Of a DNA stretch of 64,000 nt, positions 9,548-20,600 are shown piece by piece. This stretch comes from Ornithinimicrobium tianjinense. GTDB taxonomy: Bacteria > Actinomycetota > Actinomycetes > Actinomycetales > Dermatophilaceae. The stretch lies in NCBI RefSeq assembly GCF_014636495.1, contig NZ_BMEM01000001.1, positions 816,136-880,135 on the forward strand, in the 5' to 3' direction. The position numbers were made by a program, and so were the translations under genes. The stretch's first letter is position 1. Each line of letters starts with the position of its first letter. The notes beneath the pieces were generated by a model. That model saw nothing but the letters and a program-made list of their open reading frames with translations, was not told where the DNA came from and did not search any database.

Positions 9548-10386
9548 CTCCGCCTCCGGCGCGTTCCGGTATGCCGCTCGCGCGTCCCTGCGAGGGCGCC
9601 CCTGCCGTGGGTGGTGTCCTCGGGGCCGTGGCTGTCCGCCGCGTCCTCGGCCGCGATGCGCTCGGCCTCGCGGGAGCGCTCCTCGGCGGCGCGGGCCTCC
9701 TCCTCGGCGGCGACGCGGCGGCGCAGGTCGGTGTGGATCCGCTCGAGGGCGGTGACGGCTCGTTCGCGCTGGGTCTCGGTGACGGGGTGGCGGGAGAAGC
9801 GGGCCTCGCGGTAGGCCTCGGACAGGTCGGTGATCGCTGTGGCGTCCACGTCGTAGCGCGCGAGGACGCGGGCGGTGAGCTCGGCGGCGGTCTCGGCGCG
9901 GTCCTGGTGCAGCCCGGCGCGCTGGACCGCCTGCTCGAGCGCGACCCAGCAGGCCACGACGCCGTTGCGGGGGTCGCCCTCGGCCAGCGCCTGCCAGCGC
10001 ACCTCGTCGCTGGTGGCCTCCAGAAGCGCGACGAGCTCGTCCTCCTCGAGCAGGGCCCGTCGCTCCTTCTCCTCCACGCGTTGCTGCGACATCCAGCGGA
10101 GCAGCAGCAGGATCGTCGTGAGGACGGCCATGAGGAAGAGGGCGGTGGCCAGGTCGATCGCCCACGTCGTGGTGCGGTCGGGCAGCTCCTCGCCGGGTCG
10201 GGTCGTGGCCCTGGCCGTCGCTGCGGTCGTGGGCACGTCAGCGGACTCGGCCCGGGGCTCGCCCCAGGTGCCCTGCGGGGCGGTGACGAGGGGATCCCCG
10301 CTGCTCGACCCCCAGACCAGGACCACGAGGGCGGCGAGGACAGCCAGCAGGGCGACGACCACCGTCGACCTCGTGCCCCAGCGCAT
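9544..10386 (-). CDS. DUF4129 domain membrane protein
   Basis: A 280-residue protein. A hydrophobic N-terminal helix (residues 8-27) is followed by a Thr/Ala-rich extracytoplasmic linker and a second helix near 75-97. Then comes the DUF4129 region with NGVVACWVALEQAVQRAG and RAETAAELTARVLARYDV. The tail is Glu/Arg-rich and low in complexity. DUF4129 is usually found at the C-terminus of transglutaminase-like TgpA proteins or alone beside MoxR-DUF58 pairs, and its role is unknown. First gene of the minus-strand operon, with a TAGGGT box six bases before the start codon, suggesting a leaderless message. Confidence 0.85.
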   Translation of the reverse strand: MRWGTRSTVVVALLAVLAALVVLVWGSSSGDPLVTAPQGTWGEPRAESADVPTTAATARATTRPGEELPDRTTTWAIDLATALFLMAVLTTILLLLRWMSQQRVEEKERRALLEEDELVALLEATSDEVRWQALAEGDPRNGVVACWVALEQAVQRAGLHQDRAETAAELTARVLARYDVDATAITDLSEAYREARFSRHPVTETQRERAVTALERIHTDLRRRVAAEEEARAAEERSREAERIAAEDAADSHGPEDTTHGRGALAGTRERHTGTRRRRR

Positions 10387-10392
10387 GGCATC

Positions 10393-10398
10393 ACCCTA
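10393..10398 (-). promoter_or_regulatory. Candidate -10 box for the DUF4129-MoxR operon
   Basis: TAGGGT on the minus strand ends six bases before the ATG at 10386. Transcription would begin at or next to the start codon, giving a leaderless mRNA. No ribosome-binding site is present in that gap. Confidence 0.45.
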
Positions 10399-10438
10399 TG
10401 CGCTGGGGTCCCACGAAGCGCCAGCCCGCCCTACCGGG

Positions 10439-13153
10439 TCAGACGGTGGAGTCCTCCAGCACCAGCTGGACGTCGCGCACCGCGAGCTCCTCGCCCTCCT
10501 CGGCGAAGGCGACCTCCCCGGTGACCTTGCCGGCGGCCGAGAGGTCGCCCAGGGCCGCGCGGACGCGGTCCAGGTCGGCGGCCGGACCGGCGACGGTGGC
10601 CGCCGAGATCTCGGTGCGCATCTTGACCTTGGCCTCGGACTTGGCCTTGCGCAGGCCGGTGAGGGCCTGACCCACGATGCCCAGCAGAGCCGCGTCCCCG
10701 CCGGCGGCGGCGCCGAGCTCCTCCACGGTCGGCCACGGCTGGACGTGGACCGAGGAGCCCTCCTCGTGCCACCAGCTCCAGACCTCCTCGGTGGCGAAGG
10801 ACAGCACCGGCGCGAGCAGGCGCAGCTGCACGGACAGCGCCAGTCGCAGTGCCGCGCGGGCCGAGACCGTGGCCTGCTCGGGCCCGGAGGGCACCTCGTC
10901 GCCGAAGCTCCCGCCGTAGGCGCGCTCCTTGACCAGCTCGAGGTAGTCGTCGCAGAAGGTCCAGAAGAAGGACTCGGTGACGTCGAGCGCGGTCGAGTAG
11001 TCCCACGCCTCGTAGGCGGCCGTCGCGCGCTCCACGACCTGGGCCAGGCCGGCCAGCATCGAGCGGTCGATCGGCTCGGTCACCAGGGCGGCGTCGTCGG
11101 CCGGCGAGCCGTCGGCACCCGCCGGCAGGTCGCCGAAGCTCAGGGCGAACTTGCTGGCGTTGACCAGCTTCATCGCCAGGCGGCGCCCGACCTTGACCTG
11201 GTTGGGGTCGTCGATGGTGTCCACGCCGGGACGGGCGGCCGCGGCCCAGTAGCGCACCGCGTCGGTGCCGTTGGCCTCGAGCATGTCGATCGGGGTCGTC
11301 GCGTTGCCCTTGGACTTGGACATCTTCTTGCGGTCCGGGTCGAGGATCCAGCCGTTGATGTAGGCGTCGCTCCAGGGCAGCGAGTCGTGCTCGTAGTGGG
11401 AGCGCACGACGGTCGCGAACAGCCAGGTCCGGATGATGTCGTGCCCCTGCGGGCGCATGTCGAAGGGGAAGATCTTGTCGAAGAGCGCGCTGTCGTTGCC
11501 CAGCTCTCCGTCGGGGCGGCCGGCCACCGGCCAGCCCGCGGCGATCTGCGGCGAGAGCGAGGAGGTCGCCCAGGTGTCCATGATGTCCGGGTCGCCGGTG
11601 AAGCCGCCCGGCTGGTCCCGCTGGTCCTCGGTGTAGCCCTCCGGCACCTCGGACATCGGGTCGATCGGCAGCCGGTCCGCGGAGGGCACGAGCACGGTGT
11701 CGTGGTCGACCTCGCCGTCGGCGTCCACGGCATACCAGACGGGGATCTGGACGCCGAAGAAGCGCTGCCGGCTGATCAGCCAGTCGCCGTTGAGCCCACC
11801 GACCCAGTTGCGGTAGCGGGTCTGCATGAAGGCGGGGTGGAAGTCGAGCTTCTCCCCCCGCGCGAGCAGGTCCTCGCGCACGGACTCGTCCTTGCCGCCG
11901 TTGCGGATGAACCACTGCCGGCTGGTGACGATCTCGAGCGGCTTGTCGCCCTTCTCGTAGAAGTTGGCCTTGCGCTGGGTCTTCTGCGGCTCGCCCTCGA
12001 GGTCGCCCGACTCGCGCAGGGCGGCGACGACGGCCTCGCGCGCGGAGTGGGTGGTCTTCCCGGCGAGCTGGCCGGCATACAGCTCCTCGCCGGGGCCGCC
12101 CGCGATCCACGACGGGGTCTCGGACTGGAGGCGGCCGTTGCGGGTGATGACCGAGCGGGTCGGCAGGGACAGCTCACGCCACCACTGCACGTCGGTCATG
12201 TCGCCGAAGGTGCAGCACATGACGATGCCGGAGCCCTTGTCCGGCTCGGCCAGCTCGTGCGCGAGGACCGGGACCTCGACCCCGAACAGCGGGGAGGTGA
12301 CGGTGGTCCCGAACAGCGGCTGGTAGCGCTCGTCGTCGGGATGGGCGATGAGGGCCACCACCGAGCAGATGAGCTCCGGGCGGGTCGTCTCGACGTAGAC
12401 CCGCTCGCCGGAGGGGCGGTGGTAGGCCACCCGGTGGTAGGCGCCCGGGTAGTCGCGCGCCTCGAGCTCGGCCTGGGCGACCGCGGTCTGGAAGGTGATG
12501 TCCCACAGGCCGGGGGCCTCGGCCTGGTAGGCCTCGCCGCGCGCGAGGTTGCGCAGGAAGGCCTGCTGGGCGACGGCGCGCGAGCGGTCGTCGATGGTGC
12601 GGTACTGGATGTTCCAGTCGATGGCCAGGCCGAGGCGGCGGAAGGTGTCCTCGAAGGCCTTCTCGTCGATGACCGTGAGCTCCTCGCAGAGCTCGATGAA
12701 GTTGGCGCGGCCCACGGGCACCTGGTCGGCGGCCTTGGCGCTCTTGCCCTCGCCACCCTGCTGCGGCGGGGTGAAGCCGGGGTCGTAGGGCAGGGTCGCG
12801 TCGCCGCGGACGCCGTAGTAGTTCTGGACGCGGCGCTCGGTGGGCAGGCCGTTGTCGTCCCAGCCGATCGGGTAGAAGACGTGCTTGCCGGTCATCCGGT
12901 GGTAGCGCGCCAGGCAGTCGGCCTGGGTGTAGCCGAAGACGTGGCCCAGGTGCAGCGAGCCGGACGCGGTCGGCGGCGGGGTGTCGACGGCGAAGATCTG
13001 GCTGCGGTCGGCCTGCAGCGCGGCCTCCCGGTCGAACGCGAAGACGTCACGGTCCTTCCAGACGGCTACCCACTTCTCCTCCAGGCCGTCGACGGTCGGG
13101 CGCTCGGGCAGGGTCGCCGGGCGTGCAGGATCGAGGTGGCGTGCAGACGTCAT
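10439..13153 (-). CDS. valS: Valine--tRNA ligase
   Basis: A 904-residue class Ia synthetase. The HIGH-type motif is HLGH at residues 68-71, followed by RRVQNYYGV, typical of actinobacterial ValRS. KMSKS is near residues 610-614 ([11 protein letters not shown]). The large insert between them is the editing domain that clears mischarged threonine. The anticodon-binding and short C-terminal arm follow. The ATG at 13153 is chosen over an in-frame upstream ATG because the 27 extra residues look non-coding and a GACAAT box sits seven bases before it. It charges tRNA-Val. Single gene, reading away from the secreted protein gene. Confidence 0.96.
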   Translation of the reverse strand: MTSARHLDPARPATLPERPTVDGLEEKWVAVWKDRDVFAFDREAALQADRSQIFAVDTPPPTASGSLHLGHVFGYTQADCLARYHRMTGKHVFYPIGWDDNGLPTERRVQNYYGVRGDATLPYDPGFTPPQQGGEGKSAKAADQVPVGRANFIELCEELTVIDEKAFEDTFRRLGLAIDWNIQYRTIDDRSRAVAQQAFLRNLARGEAYQAEAPGLWDITFQTAVAQAELEARDYPGAYHRVAYHRPSGERVYVETTRPELICSVVALIAHPDDERYQPLFGTTVTSPLFGVEVPVLAHELAEPDKGSGIVMCCTFGDMTDVQWWRELSLPTRSVITRNGRLQSETPSWIAGGPGEELYAGQLAGKTTHSAREAVVAALRESGDLEGEPQKTQRKANFYEKGDKPLEIVTSRQWFIRNGGKDESVREDLLARGEKLDFHPAFMQTRYRNWVGGLNGDWLISRQRFFGVQIPVWYAVDADGEVDHDTVLVPSADRLPIDPMSEVPEGYTEDQRDQPGGFTGDPDIMDTWATSSLSPQIAAGWPVAGRPDGELGNDSALFDKIFPFDMRPQGHDIIRTWLFATVVRSHYEHDSLPWSDAYINGWILDPDRKKMSKSKGNATTPIDMLEANGTDAVRYWAAAARPGVDTIDDPNQVKVGRRLAMKLVNASKFALSFGDLPAGADGSPADDAALVTEPIDRSMLAGLAQVVERATAAYEAWDYSTALDVTESFFWTFCDDYLELVKERAYGGSFGDEVPSGPEQATVSARAALRLALSVQLRLLAPVLSFATEEVWSWWHEEGSSVHVQPWPTVEELGAAAGGDAALLGIVGQALTGLRKAKSEAKVKMRTEISAATVAGPAADLDRVRAALGDLSAAGKVTGEVAFAEEGEELAVRDVQLVLEDSTV

Positions 13154-13160
13154 ACCCGGC

Positions 13161-13166
13161 ATTGTC
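13161..13166 (-). promoter_or_regulatory. Candidate -10 box for valS
   Basis: GACAAT on the minus strand ends seven bases before the valS ATG, with no Shine-Dalgarno sequence between. This fits a leaderless transcript. Confidence 0.35.
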
Positions 13167-13278
13167 CCAGACGCCATGGGTAGAACTGCCCATAGCGCGG
13201 AGGCCGCAGCGGGAAGACGCTGGGAGGTGCCCATCCCCTGGGCATCCCGTGAATCCTTGAGAGAGAAGATGGTTCTGC

Positions 13279-13815
13279 ATGCGTACCACCCGTGCCTCCA
13301 GCCTGCTGCTCGCCGGTGTCGCCGCGGTCAGCCTCGCCGCCGCGCCGGCGCTGGCCGAGGTCAACGTCAAGAGCGAGCCGGTCATCGCCTTCGCCGGCGA
13401 GTCCGCCACCATCCAGGGGGGCAACTTCAGCGGTCTGGGCAACATCCCCGTGTATGGCGTGCTCGTCGTCTCGGGCGTGGCCAACTACGACTGCCACAAC
13501 CTCGGCAACCCGGACAACATCGTGCCGGGCCAGAACCCCGTCCAGGCGGGTGCGGGCACGTCCGGCCCGGTGCTGCTGCCGACGAGCAAGAACGGCCGCG
13601 CGACCGTGCCGCCGATCACCGCCACCGTCCTGCCCCCGGCGACGCCCACCGTGGACGAGGTGGGCTGCGGCGGCAAGGGCGCGGTCAACAACTGGGCCGT
13701 CGAGCTGCGCTCGCTCGAGGCGACGGCCGCCACGTTCACCGTCACCCAGAGCGGCATGACGCTCTTCGTATGGGACTACGTGAAGGGCGGGTCGCCGACC
13801 GGCACCATGCGCTGA
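13279..13815 (+). CDS. Secreted protein of unknown function
   Basis: A 178-residue protein with a clear signal peptide: Arg-containing n-region, hydrophobic core, and an ALA-EV cleavage site after about residue 26. The mature part is rich in Gly, Thr, Val and Pro, has two cysteines (YDCHN and VGCGG) that could form a disulfide, and is probably all-beta. The N-terminus ([20 protein letters not shown]) resembles Ig-like or beta-sandwich exported proteins, but I do not recognise a family. A GAGAGAAG site lies about 12 bases upstream; an overlapping ATG at 13269 is in another frame. Transcribed alone, with a hairpin after the stop. Confidence 0.75.
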   Translation: MRTTRASSLLLAGVAAVSLAAAPALAEVNVKSEPVIAFAGESATIQGGNFSGLGNIPVYGVLVVSGVANYDCHNLGNPDNIVPGQNPVQAGAGTSGPVLLPTSKNGRATVPPITATVLPPATPTVDEVGCGGKGAVNNWAVELRSLEATAATFTVTQSGMTLFVWDYVKGGSPTGTMR

Positions 13816-13830
13816 GCTCCTCGTCCGCCC

Positions 13831-13865
13831 GCTGCGGGTCTGCCTCGACGGGGCAGGCCCGCAGC
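13831..13865 (+). terminator. Terminator after the secreted protein gene
   Basis: A 14-bp stem (13831-13844 with 13852-13865, one G-T pair) and a seven-base loop, starting 15 bases after the stop codon. Confidence 0.65.
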
Positions 13866-13913
13866 CGGGTCGTCCACAGAGGTCACGGTTCGGTCACCGA
13901 TCGGGCGATGTGA

Positions 13914-13942
13914 TTGACGTCACTAGGAAATGCCCTCAGGCT
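13914..13942 (+). promoter_or_regulatory. Candidate promoter of the alanine/sodium symporter
   Basis: TTGACG at 13914-13919 is a good -35 box. With 17 bases of spacing, CAGGCT at 13937-13942 would be the -10 box. It lies 32 bases before the ATG at 13975. The -10 match is moderate. Confidence 0.35.
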
Positions 13943-13974
13943 GTAGGTTCATGACTGGATACAGAGCAGTACCC

Positions 13975-15894
13975 ATGTCCGCCGTCGAGGACCCTCAGTG
14001 GGTCACCGACCTGGAGACCACGGTCGACAGCGCCTTCACCAGCGTGACCTACTGGTCAGGTGAGATCATCTTCTTCACCCTGCCCGGCCTCCCGCAGATG
14101 CCGTTCGTGGTGATGTGGCTGATCGCCGCCGCGATCATCATCACCGTCTACCTCGGGTTCATCCAGTTCCGTGGCCTCAAGGTGGCGGCGGAGACCATCC
14201 GCGGGCGATACTCCTCGGCCGACGACCCCGGCGAGATCCCGCACTACCAGGCCCTCACCTCAGCGGTCTCCGGCACCGTCGGCCTCGGCAACATCGCCGG
14301 TGTCGGCGCCGCGGTCACCCTCGGCGGTCCCGGCGCCACCTTCTGGATGATTCTCGCCGGCCTGCTCGGGATGGCGACCAAGTTCGCCGAGTGCACGCTC
14401 GGCGTGAAGTACCGCAAGATCCACGAGGACGGCACCGTGGCAGGCGGTCCCTTCACCTACCTGCCGGTCGCCTTCACCAAGTTCCCGAAGTTCCTGTCCG
14501 TGTTCCTGACCGGCCTGTTCGCGGTCGCGATCCTCTTCTTCGGCGTGGGCGGCGGCAACATGTTCCAGGCCAACCAGACCTACGCCCAGGCGGTCACCGT
14601 GCTGGACCCCGATGGCTCGGGCTGGATCTCCTCGACGAGCGGCTCGCTGGTCTTCGGGCTGGTCCTGGCCGGCATCATCGGCGCCGTCATCATCGGGGGT
14701 ATGAAGTCGATCGGCCGGGTGACCTCCACCCTGGTGCCGGTCATGGGCGGCATCTACATCCTGGCCTGCATCGTGGTCATCCTCGGCAACCTGAACCACG
14801 TCGTGCCGGCCATCGGCGAGATCATCACCGGTGCCTTCTCGGCCGAGGGCGTGACCGGCGGCATCGTCGGCGCGCTGGTCGTCGGCCTGACCCGCTCGGC
14901 GTTCTCCAACGAGGCGGGCCTCGGCTCGGCCCCGATCGCCCACTCGACGGTCAAGACCCGAAGGCCGGTCTCCGAGGGCTTCGTCGCCCTCTTCGAGCCT
15001 TTCATCGACACCGTGGTGATCTGCACCATGACCGCGCTGACGATCGTCATCGCCGACACGACCTTCTACAACGACGCCCGCGCCTTCACCTTCGAGGACG
15101 GCGACCGCTACGACCCGGACTACGGGCTGTCCGGCGTCGAGGTCACCTCCAGCGCGTTCGGCGAGCACATCAGCTGGTTCCCGATCGTGCTGGCGTTCGC
15201 GGTGGCGCTGTTCGCCATCTCCACGCTCATCACCTGGTCCTACTACGGCCAGCGCGCCTGGAACCACCTCTTCGGCGACACCAAGACGTCGACGACCATC
15301 TACCGCTTCGTGTTCCTCTTCTTCACCGTCGCGGGCACGATGCTCACCTTCGGCCAGGTGCTCGCCTTCGCCGACAACTTCCTCTTCGTCTGCGCCTTCG
15401 TCAACCTGCTCGGCGTCTACATGCTGCTGCCGACGATCAAGCGCGAGATGAACGAGTACCTGAGGGATCGCGCGAGCGGCAAGCTGGCCCAGCTGGGCCT
15501 CCCGGACGCGGAGAAGACCGTCCCCGTCTCCGAGCTCGCCGGTGAGAACCAGCTCGTCGACGCGTCCGGACGCAACCGGGTCGCCGCCGGCGTCGCGGTC
15601 GAGGACCTGCGCGAGGGCTCCGGGTCGCGGATCGCCGAGGAGGGCGGTCGCTGGACCCACGAGGTCGACCCGGACGACGACGGCTTCGGCCGCGGCGGCA
15701 CCACCACCCCGATCCCGCCGCCGCACCGTCGTCACCCGCACGGCCGGCACGAGGAGGTCCTGGACCCGGACGACGACGGCTTCGGCCGCGGCGGCACGAC
15801 CACTCCCGCCGCGCCTCCGCACCGCCACCCGCACGGCCGTCACGAGGCGGACGGCGAGCCGGACGTCCCCCACGAGGAGGACCCGCGCGTCTGA
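13975..15894 (+). CDS. Alanine/glycine:cation symporter (AGCS family)
   Basis: A 639-residue sodium-coupled amino-acid carrier with about ten to eleven membrane helices. AGCS signatures are visible: [24 protein letters not shown], and [14 protein letters not shown]. It takes up alanine or glycine with sodium ions. ATG 13975 (MSAVEDPQW) is preferred; in-frame ATGs at 13930 and 13951 would add non-conserved residues and overlap the likely promoter. Unusual feature: beyond the carrier domain is a cytoplasmic tail of about 100 residues with two copies of a 32-residue Asp/Gly/His-rich repeat, not part of the family core. Flanked by hairpins, so monocistronic. Confidence 0.93.
   Translation: MSAVEDPQWVTDLETTVDSAFTSVTYWSGEIIFFTLPGLPQMPFVVMWLIAAAIIITVYLGFIQFRGLKVAAETIRGRYSSADDPGEIPHYQALTSAVSGTVGLGNIAGVGAAVTLGGPGATFWMILAGLLGMATKFAECTLGVKYRKIHEDGTVAGGPFTYLPVAFTKFPKFLSVFLTGLFAVAILFFGVGGGNMFQANQTYAQAVTVLDPDGSGWISSTSGSLVFGLVLAGIIGAVIIGGMKSIGRVTSTLVPVMGGIYILACIVVILGNLNHVVPAIGEIITGAFSAEGVTGGIVGALVVGLTRSAFSNEAGLGSAPIAHSTVKTRRPVSEGFVALFEPFIDTVVICTMTALTIVIADTTFYNDARAFTFEDGDRYDPDYGLSGVEVTSSAFGEHISWFPIVLAFAVALFAISTLITWSYYGQRAWNHLFGDTKTSTTIYRFVFLFFTVAGTMLTFGQVLAFADNFLFVCAFVNLLGVYMLLPTIKREMNEYLRDRASGKLAQLGLPDAEKTVPVSELAGENQLVDASGRNRVAAGVAVEDLREGSGSRIAEEGGRWTHEVDPDDDGFGRGGTTTPIPPPHRRHPHGRHEEVLDPDDDGFGRGGTTTPAAPPHRHPHGRHEADGEPDVPHEEDPRV
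15667..15850 (+). repeat. Tandem 96-base repeat in the symporter tail
   Basis: Two units starting at 15667 and 15763 encode [15 protein letters not shown] followed by a Pro/His-rich segment ([11 protein letters not shown]). They differ by a few substitutions and one missing codon. The Asp runs and His clusters could bind metal or mediate protein contacts. Confidence 0.8.
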
Positions 15895-15916
15895 CGTCCG
15901 CCCGGCAGCATCCACG

Positions 15917-15951
15917 ACCGACCCCCAGCGCTCTCAGCGCTGGGGGTCGGT
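15917..15951. terminator. Bidirectional terminator between symporter and GlcD-like genes
   Basis: A perfect 16-bp stem (15917-15932 with 15936-15951) and a three-base loop, placed between two convergent genes. It can serve both. Confidence 0.8.
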
Positions 15952-15967
15952 GCCGCTGCGGGGCCTC

Positions 15968-17338
15968 TCAGGCGATGCCGCGCCCCGGGTTCATGATGCC
16001 CAGCGGGTCGAACAGCGCCTTCACCGCGCGCTGGCGCGCGACCTCTGCCTCGCCCAGCTCCTCGGCGAGCCAGGGCACCTTCTGCTGGCCGACACCGTGC
16101 TCGCCGGTGACCGTGCCACCGAGCGTCCACGCCGCGCGCACGAGATCGTCGAAGGCAGCCCTGGCCGCCGCGGTGCTGGCCTCGTCGGCGTCGTCGTAGA
16201 AGAAGCACGGGTGCAGGTTGCCGTCGCCGGCGTGACCGCCGCAGGTGGCCTCGAGTCCATGACGACGGCCGATCGCGTGCACCTGGGTCACCAGCTCGCC
16301 GAGCCGCCCCACCGGCACGCAGACGTCCTCGATGAACCGAGGCCCGCGAACCTTCAGCGCAGGGTTGAGCACGCGCCGGCCCTCCAGGAGCAGGTCGGCC
16401 TCCGCCTGGTCGTCGGCCACGGCGACCTCGGTCGCGCCGGCGGCGGTGAGGGCGGTGGCGTACTCCTGCACGTCCTGGGCCGCGTGCCCGGGCCGGTCCG
16501 ACTGCACGAGCAGCACCCCGCCCGCGCCGCGCGGGAAGCCGTAGTCGCCGTAGTCCTGGATCGCCTCCAGGCTGGGTCCGTCGAGCAGCTCGACCAGGCT
16601 CGGGGTATGCCGTTGCGCCCGCATCGCAGCGACGCCCGCCATCGTGGCGGTCAGGGTGGGGAAGACGGCGAGCGCGGTCAGGGCCGGGTCGCCCAGCGGC
16701 ACCAGCCGGAGGACCGCCTCGGTCACGACGCCCAGGGTGCCCTCCGACCCGACGAACAGCCCGGTGAGGTCGTAGCCGGCGACGCCCTTGGCCGTGCGGC
16801 GGCCGGTGCGCATGACCTCGCCGCCGGGAAGGACCACCTCCAGGCCGCGGACGTAGTCGGCGGTGACGCCGTACTTCACGCAGCACAGGCCGCCCGCGTT
16901 GGTCGCGACGTTGCCGCCGATCGAGCACATCGAGGAGCTCGCGGGGTCGGGCGGGTAGGCCAGCCCGTGGGCGGCGGCGGCCGCCTTGAGGTGGGTGTTG
17001 ATGACGCCGGGGCCGACGACGGCGACCCGCTCCACCGGGTCGATCTCCACGCTGGTCATCGCGGCGGTGGACAGCACGATCGAGCCCGGCAGCGCGCAGG
17101 CCGCGCCGGTCGTGGCGGTGCGCGCTCCCTGGGGCACGACGGGGACCCGGTGCGTAGCGGCATACCGGAGGGTGGTGACGACGTCCTCGCGCGAGCGGGC
17201 GCGCACGACGGTGAACTCTTCGCCGGTCAGCGCCGCCGCCTGCGGGTAGGCGTCGGCCGCGAAACCGGCGGCGACCGACGGGTCCGTGACGACGCGGTCG
17301 CCGAGCAGCGCGCGGAGGGCGGCGGCATGGGAGGGCAT
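15968..17338 (-). CDS. FAD-binding oxidoreductase, GlcD/lactate dehydrogenase type
   Basis: A 456-residue flavoprotein of the PCMH-FAD family. The FAD-binding domain contains [31 protein letters not shown] and [20 protein letters not shown]. The C-terminal cap ends with GEHGVGQQK and [11 protein letters not shown], as in glycolate oxidase subunit GlcD and D-lactate dehydrogenases. It probably oxidises a 2-hydroxy acid to the keto acid. No GlcE/GlcF partners are adjacent, so it acts alone or with a distant electron acceptor. The ATG at 17338 is taken; a GTG three codons upstream is also possible. Reads away from the ileS T-box leader. Confidence 0.9.
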   Translation of the reverse strand: MPSHAAALRALLGDRVVTDPSVAAGFAADAYPQAAALTGEEFTVVRARSREDVVTTLRYAATHRVPVVPQGARTATTGAACALPGSIVLSTAAMTSVEIDPVERVAVVGPGVINTHLKAAAAAHGLAYPPDPASSSMCSIGGNVATNAGGLCCVKYGVTADYVRGLEVVLPGGEVMRTGRRTAKGVAGYDLTGLFVGSEGTLGVVTEAVLRLVPLGDPALTALAVFPTLTATMAGVAAMRAQRHTPSLVELLDGPSLEAIQDYGDYGFPRGAGGVLLVQSDRPGHAAQDVQEYATALTAAGATEVAVADDQAEADLLLEGRRVLNPALKVRGPRFIEDVCVPVGRLGELVTQVHAIGRRHGLEATCGGHAGDGNLHPCFFYDDADEASTAAARAAFDDLVRAAWTLGGTVTGEHGVGQQKVPWLAEELGEAEVARQRAVKALFDPLGIMNPGRGIA

Positions 17339-17389
17339 GGGGGTCACGGTATGCCACGAGCCTCGCGCAGCAAGGACGTCCCGCACGGC

Positions 17390-17650
17390 TACCATGGACC
17401 CACAGGCGTCCGAGCCGTCATCAGCGGCGAGCCTGCGGAAGAACAGCCCCGGCAGCCCGGCCGGAGGCCCACTAGACCCGCACGGGGCAGGCCCGTCACA
17501 GCCGCAGCGAGTGAGTGGCACGCCGTCAGCGTGCAAGCGAGGTGGTACCGCGGTGCCCCTGCCCGACCCGGCCACGGGAGAGGTGGGGCGTCGTCCTCGG
17601 TGAGAGACCGCATACCCCAGAAGAACGCACCACTCACGAGGAGCCGCCCC
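17390..17650 (+). promoter_or_regulatory. T-box riboswitch leader of ileS
   Basis: The leader holds the hallmark T-box core AGGTGGTACCGCGG at 17540-17553, preceded by the short antiterminator-side helix (GTGAGTGGCACG...CGTGCAAGCG). An ATC isoleucine codon at 17420-17422 sits in a purine-flanked loop and is the likely specifier. The layout matches the short actinobacterial ileS T-boxes, which bind uncharged tRNA-Ile and mostly control translation by freeing the ribosome-binding site (family knowledge). The site here, GAGGAG at 17638-17643, is seven bases before the ATG. CGTCCTC at about 17589-17595 could pair with it. No intrinsic terminator with a T tract is seen. Confidence 0.88.
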
Positions 17651-20600
17651 ATGGCCTATCCGCTCACCAGCACCTCCGGCAACGCGCTGACCAGCAGCCC
17701 GCGCTTCCCGGAGATCGAGGAGGCGGTGCTCGCCTACTGGCGCGAGCACGAGACCTTCGTCAAGAGCGTCGAGGCGCGCCCGGCCGGCGAGAACGGCGCC
17801 AACGAGTTCGTCTTCTACGACGGCCCGCCCTTCGCCAACGGGCTGCCGCACTACGGCCATCTGCTCACCGGCTACGTCAAGGACGTCGTGCCGCGCTACC
17901 AGACGATGCGCGGCAAGCGGGTCGAGCGTCGCTTCGGCTGGGACACCCACGGGCTGCCCGCCGAGCTGGAGGCGATGAGCCAGCTGGGCATCAAGACCAA
18001 GGACGAGATCCTCGAGATCGGCATCGAGGCGTTCAACGCCAAGTGCCGCGAGTCGGTGCTGAAGTACACCTCCGAGTGGGAGGACTACGTCACCCGCCAG
18101 GCCCGCTGGGTCGACTTCGAGGGCGACTACAAGACGCTCAACGTCACCTTCATGGAGTCGGTGCTCTGGGCGTTCAAGAGCCTCTACGACAAGGGCCTGG
18201 TCTACGAGGGCTTCCGCGTGCTGCCCTACTGCTGGAACGACCAGACGCCGCTGTCCAACCACGAGCTGCGGATGGACGACGAGGTCTACCAGGTGCGCCA
18301 GGACCCGGCGGTCACCGTCGGCGTGCGGCTGCTGCCGGGGGAGCAGCCGGACGAGCTGCTCGACGGGGCGCTCGCGCTCGTCTGGACCACGACGCCGTGG
18401 ACGCTGCCGGCCAACCTCGCGGTCATGGTCGGCGAGGACATCGAGTATGTCGTGGTGCGCGCCGCCCTCCCCGGCGCCGGTGAGGGTGCGGCCGACCAGC
18501 GCTACGTGCTCGCCAAGGAGCGGCTCACGGCATACCGGAACGAGCTGGGGGAGGAGCCGGAGGTCCTGGCGACGTACACCGGCGCGCAGCTGGCGGGGCG
18601 CTCCTACGTGCCGCCGTTCACCTACTACCAGGGCTGGGAGCGCGCGCACCGCGTCGTGGTCGCCGAGTTCGTGACGACCACGGACGGCACCGGTCTGGTC
18701 CACACCGCCGGCGCGTTCGGTGAGGACGACAAGGTGGTCACCGACCGGGAGGGCATCGAGCCGGTCATGCCGGTCGGGCCGGACGGCCTGTTCACGCACC
18801 CGGTCGCGGAGTATGCCGGCACGCTCGTCTTCGACGCGAACGCCCCGATCCAGGACCACCTCAAGGCGGCGACCCTCAACCAGCTGCCGCGCACGCAGGA
18901 GCACCCGGACCTGCTGGACCAGGGCTCGGTCAGCGAGGGCACGGTGCTGCTGCGCCGCGAGTCCTACGCGCACTCCTACCCGCACTGCTGGCGCTGCCGG
19001 CAGCCGCTCATCTACAAGGCCGTGTCCTCCTGGTTCGTCGAGGTGACGAGGATCAAGGACGACATGCTCCGGACCAACGAGGAGATCACCTGGGTCCCCG
19101 AGCACGTCAAGCACGGGCAGTTCGGCAAGTGGCTGGAGAACGCCCGCGACTGGTCGATCTCGCGCAACCGCTTCTGGGGCAGCCCGATCCCGGTGTGGCG
19201 CAGCGACAACCCGGAGTACCCCCGCATCGACGTCTACGGCTCGCTCGAGGAGATCGAGCGCGACTTCGGCACGCTGCCGCGCGACCGTGACGGCAACGTC
19301 GACCTGCACCGCCCGTTCGTCGACGAGCTGACCCGGCCCAACCCGGACGACCCCACGGGGCAGAGCACGATGCGCCGCGTCGAGGACGTGCTCGACGTGT
19401 GGTTCGACTCGGGCTCGATGAGCTACGCGCAGGTGCACTACCCGTTCGAGAACGCCGAGTGGTTCGAGCACCACTTCCCGGCGGACTTCATCGTCGAGTA
19501 CATCGGCCAGACCCGTGGCTGGTTCTACACGCTGCACATCCTCTCGACCGCGCTCTTCGACCGCCCGGCCTTCTCCACGTGCGTCTCGCACGGCATCGTC
19601 CTGGGCAACGACGGGCAGAAGATGTCGAAGTCGCTGAAGAACTACCCGGACGTGCGCGACGTCTTCGGACGCGACGGCGCGGACGCGATGCGCTGGTTCC
19701 TCATGTCCAGCCCGATCCTGCGCGGCGGCAACCTCGTCGTGACCGAGCAGGGCATCCGTGACGGCGTGCGCCAGACGATGATCCCGCTGTGGAACGCGTG
19801 GTACTTCTTCGGGCTCTACGCCAACGCCGCCGGCTACCAGGCGACGTGGTCCACGGCGTCCACCCACGAGCTGGACCGCTACCTCCTGGCCAAGACCCGG
19901 GAGTTCGTGGAGGCGGCGCAGGGGCACTACGACCACCACCAGATCGCGGCGGCCTGCGACACGATCCGCGAGTTCGTCGACGTGCTCACCAACTGGTACA
20001 TCCGGCGCTCCCGTGACCGCTTCTGGTCCGAGGACCACGCTGCCTTCGACACCCTCTACACCGTGCTCGAGGTCACCTGCCGCGTCGCCGCCCCGCTCCT
20101 CCCGCTCCTCACGGAGGAGGTATGGCGTGGTCTCACCGGCGGGGAGTCCGTCCACCTGACCGACTGGCCGGCGGCCGAGGACCTGCCCGCGGACGCCGAG
20201 CTGGTCGAGGCGATGGACACGGTCCGCGAGGTGTGCTCGGTGACGCTGGGGCTGCGCAAGGCCGAGCAGCTGCGGGTGCGTCTGCCGCTGTCCTCGCTCA
20301 CCTTGGTGACCCCGCACGCCGAGGGCCTGGCCGCCCACCCGGGGCTGTCCGACATCGTCCGCGACGAGGTCAACGTCCGCGAGGTGACGGTGCTCGACCT
20401 GGGCGACGCGGCCGCGGCGGACCACGGCGTCGAGCAGCGCCTCACCGTCAACGCCCGCGCCGCCGGCCCCCGGCTGGGCAAGGACGTGCAGACGGCGATC
20501 AAGGGCTCCAAGACGGGTGACTGGTGGGTGGCCGAGGACGGGACGGTGACCTCGGGCGGGCTGGCGCTGGTCGAGGGGGAGTACACCCTGGAGACCGTCG

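Noticed and set aside
9875-13183. A 1102-codon plus-strand frame opposite valS
   Set aside because: The translation is low-complexity Arg/Gly/Val/Asp and the minus strand carries full ValRS motifs.
13269-13281. ATG at 13269 as the start of the secreted protein
   Set aside because: It is in a different frame; the signal peptide begins at 13279.
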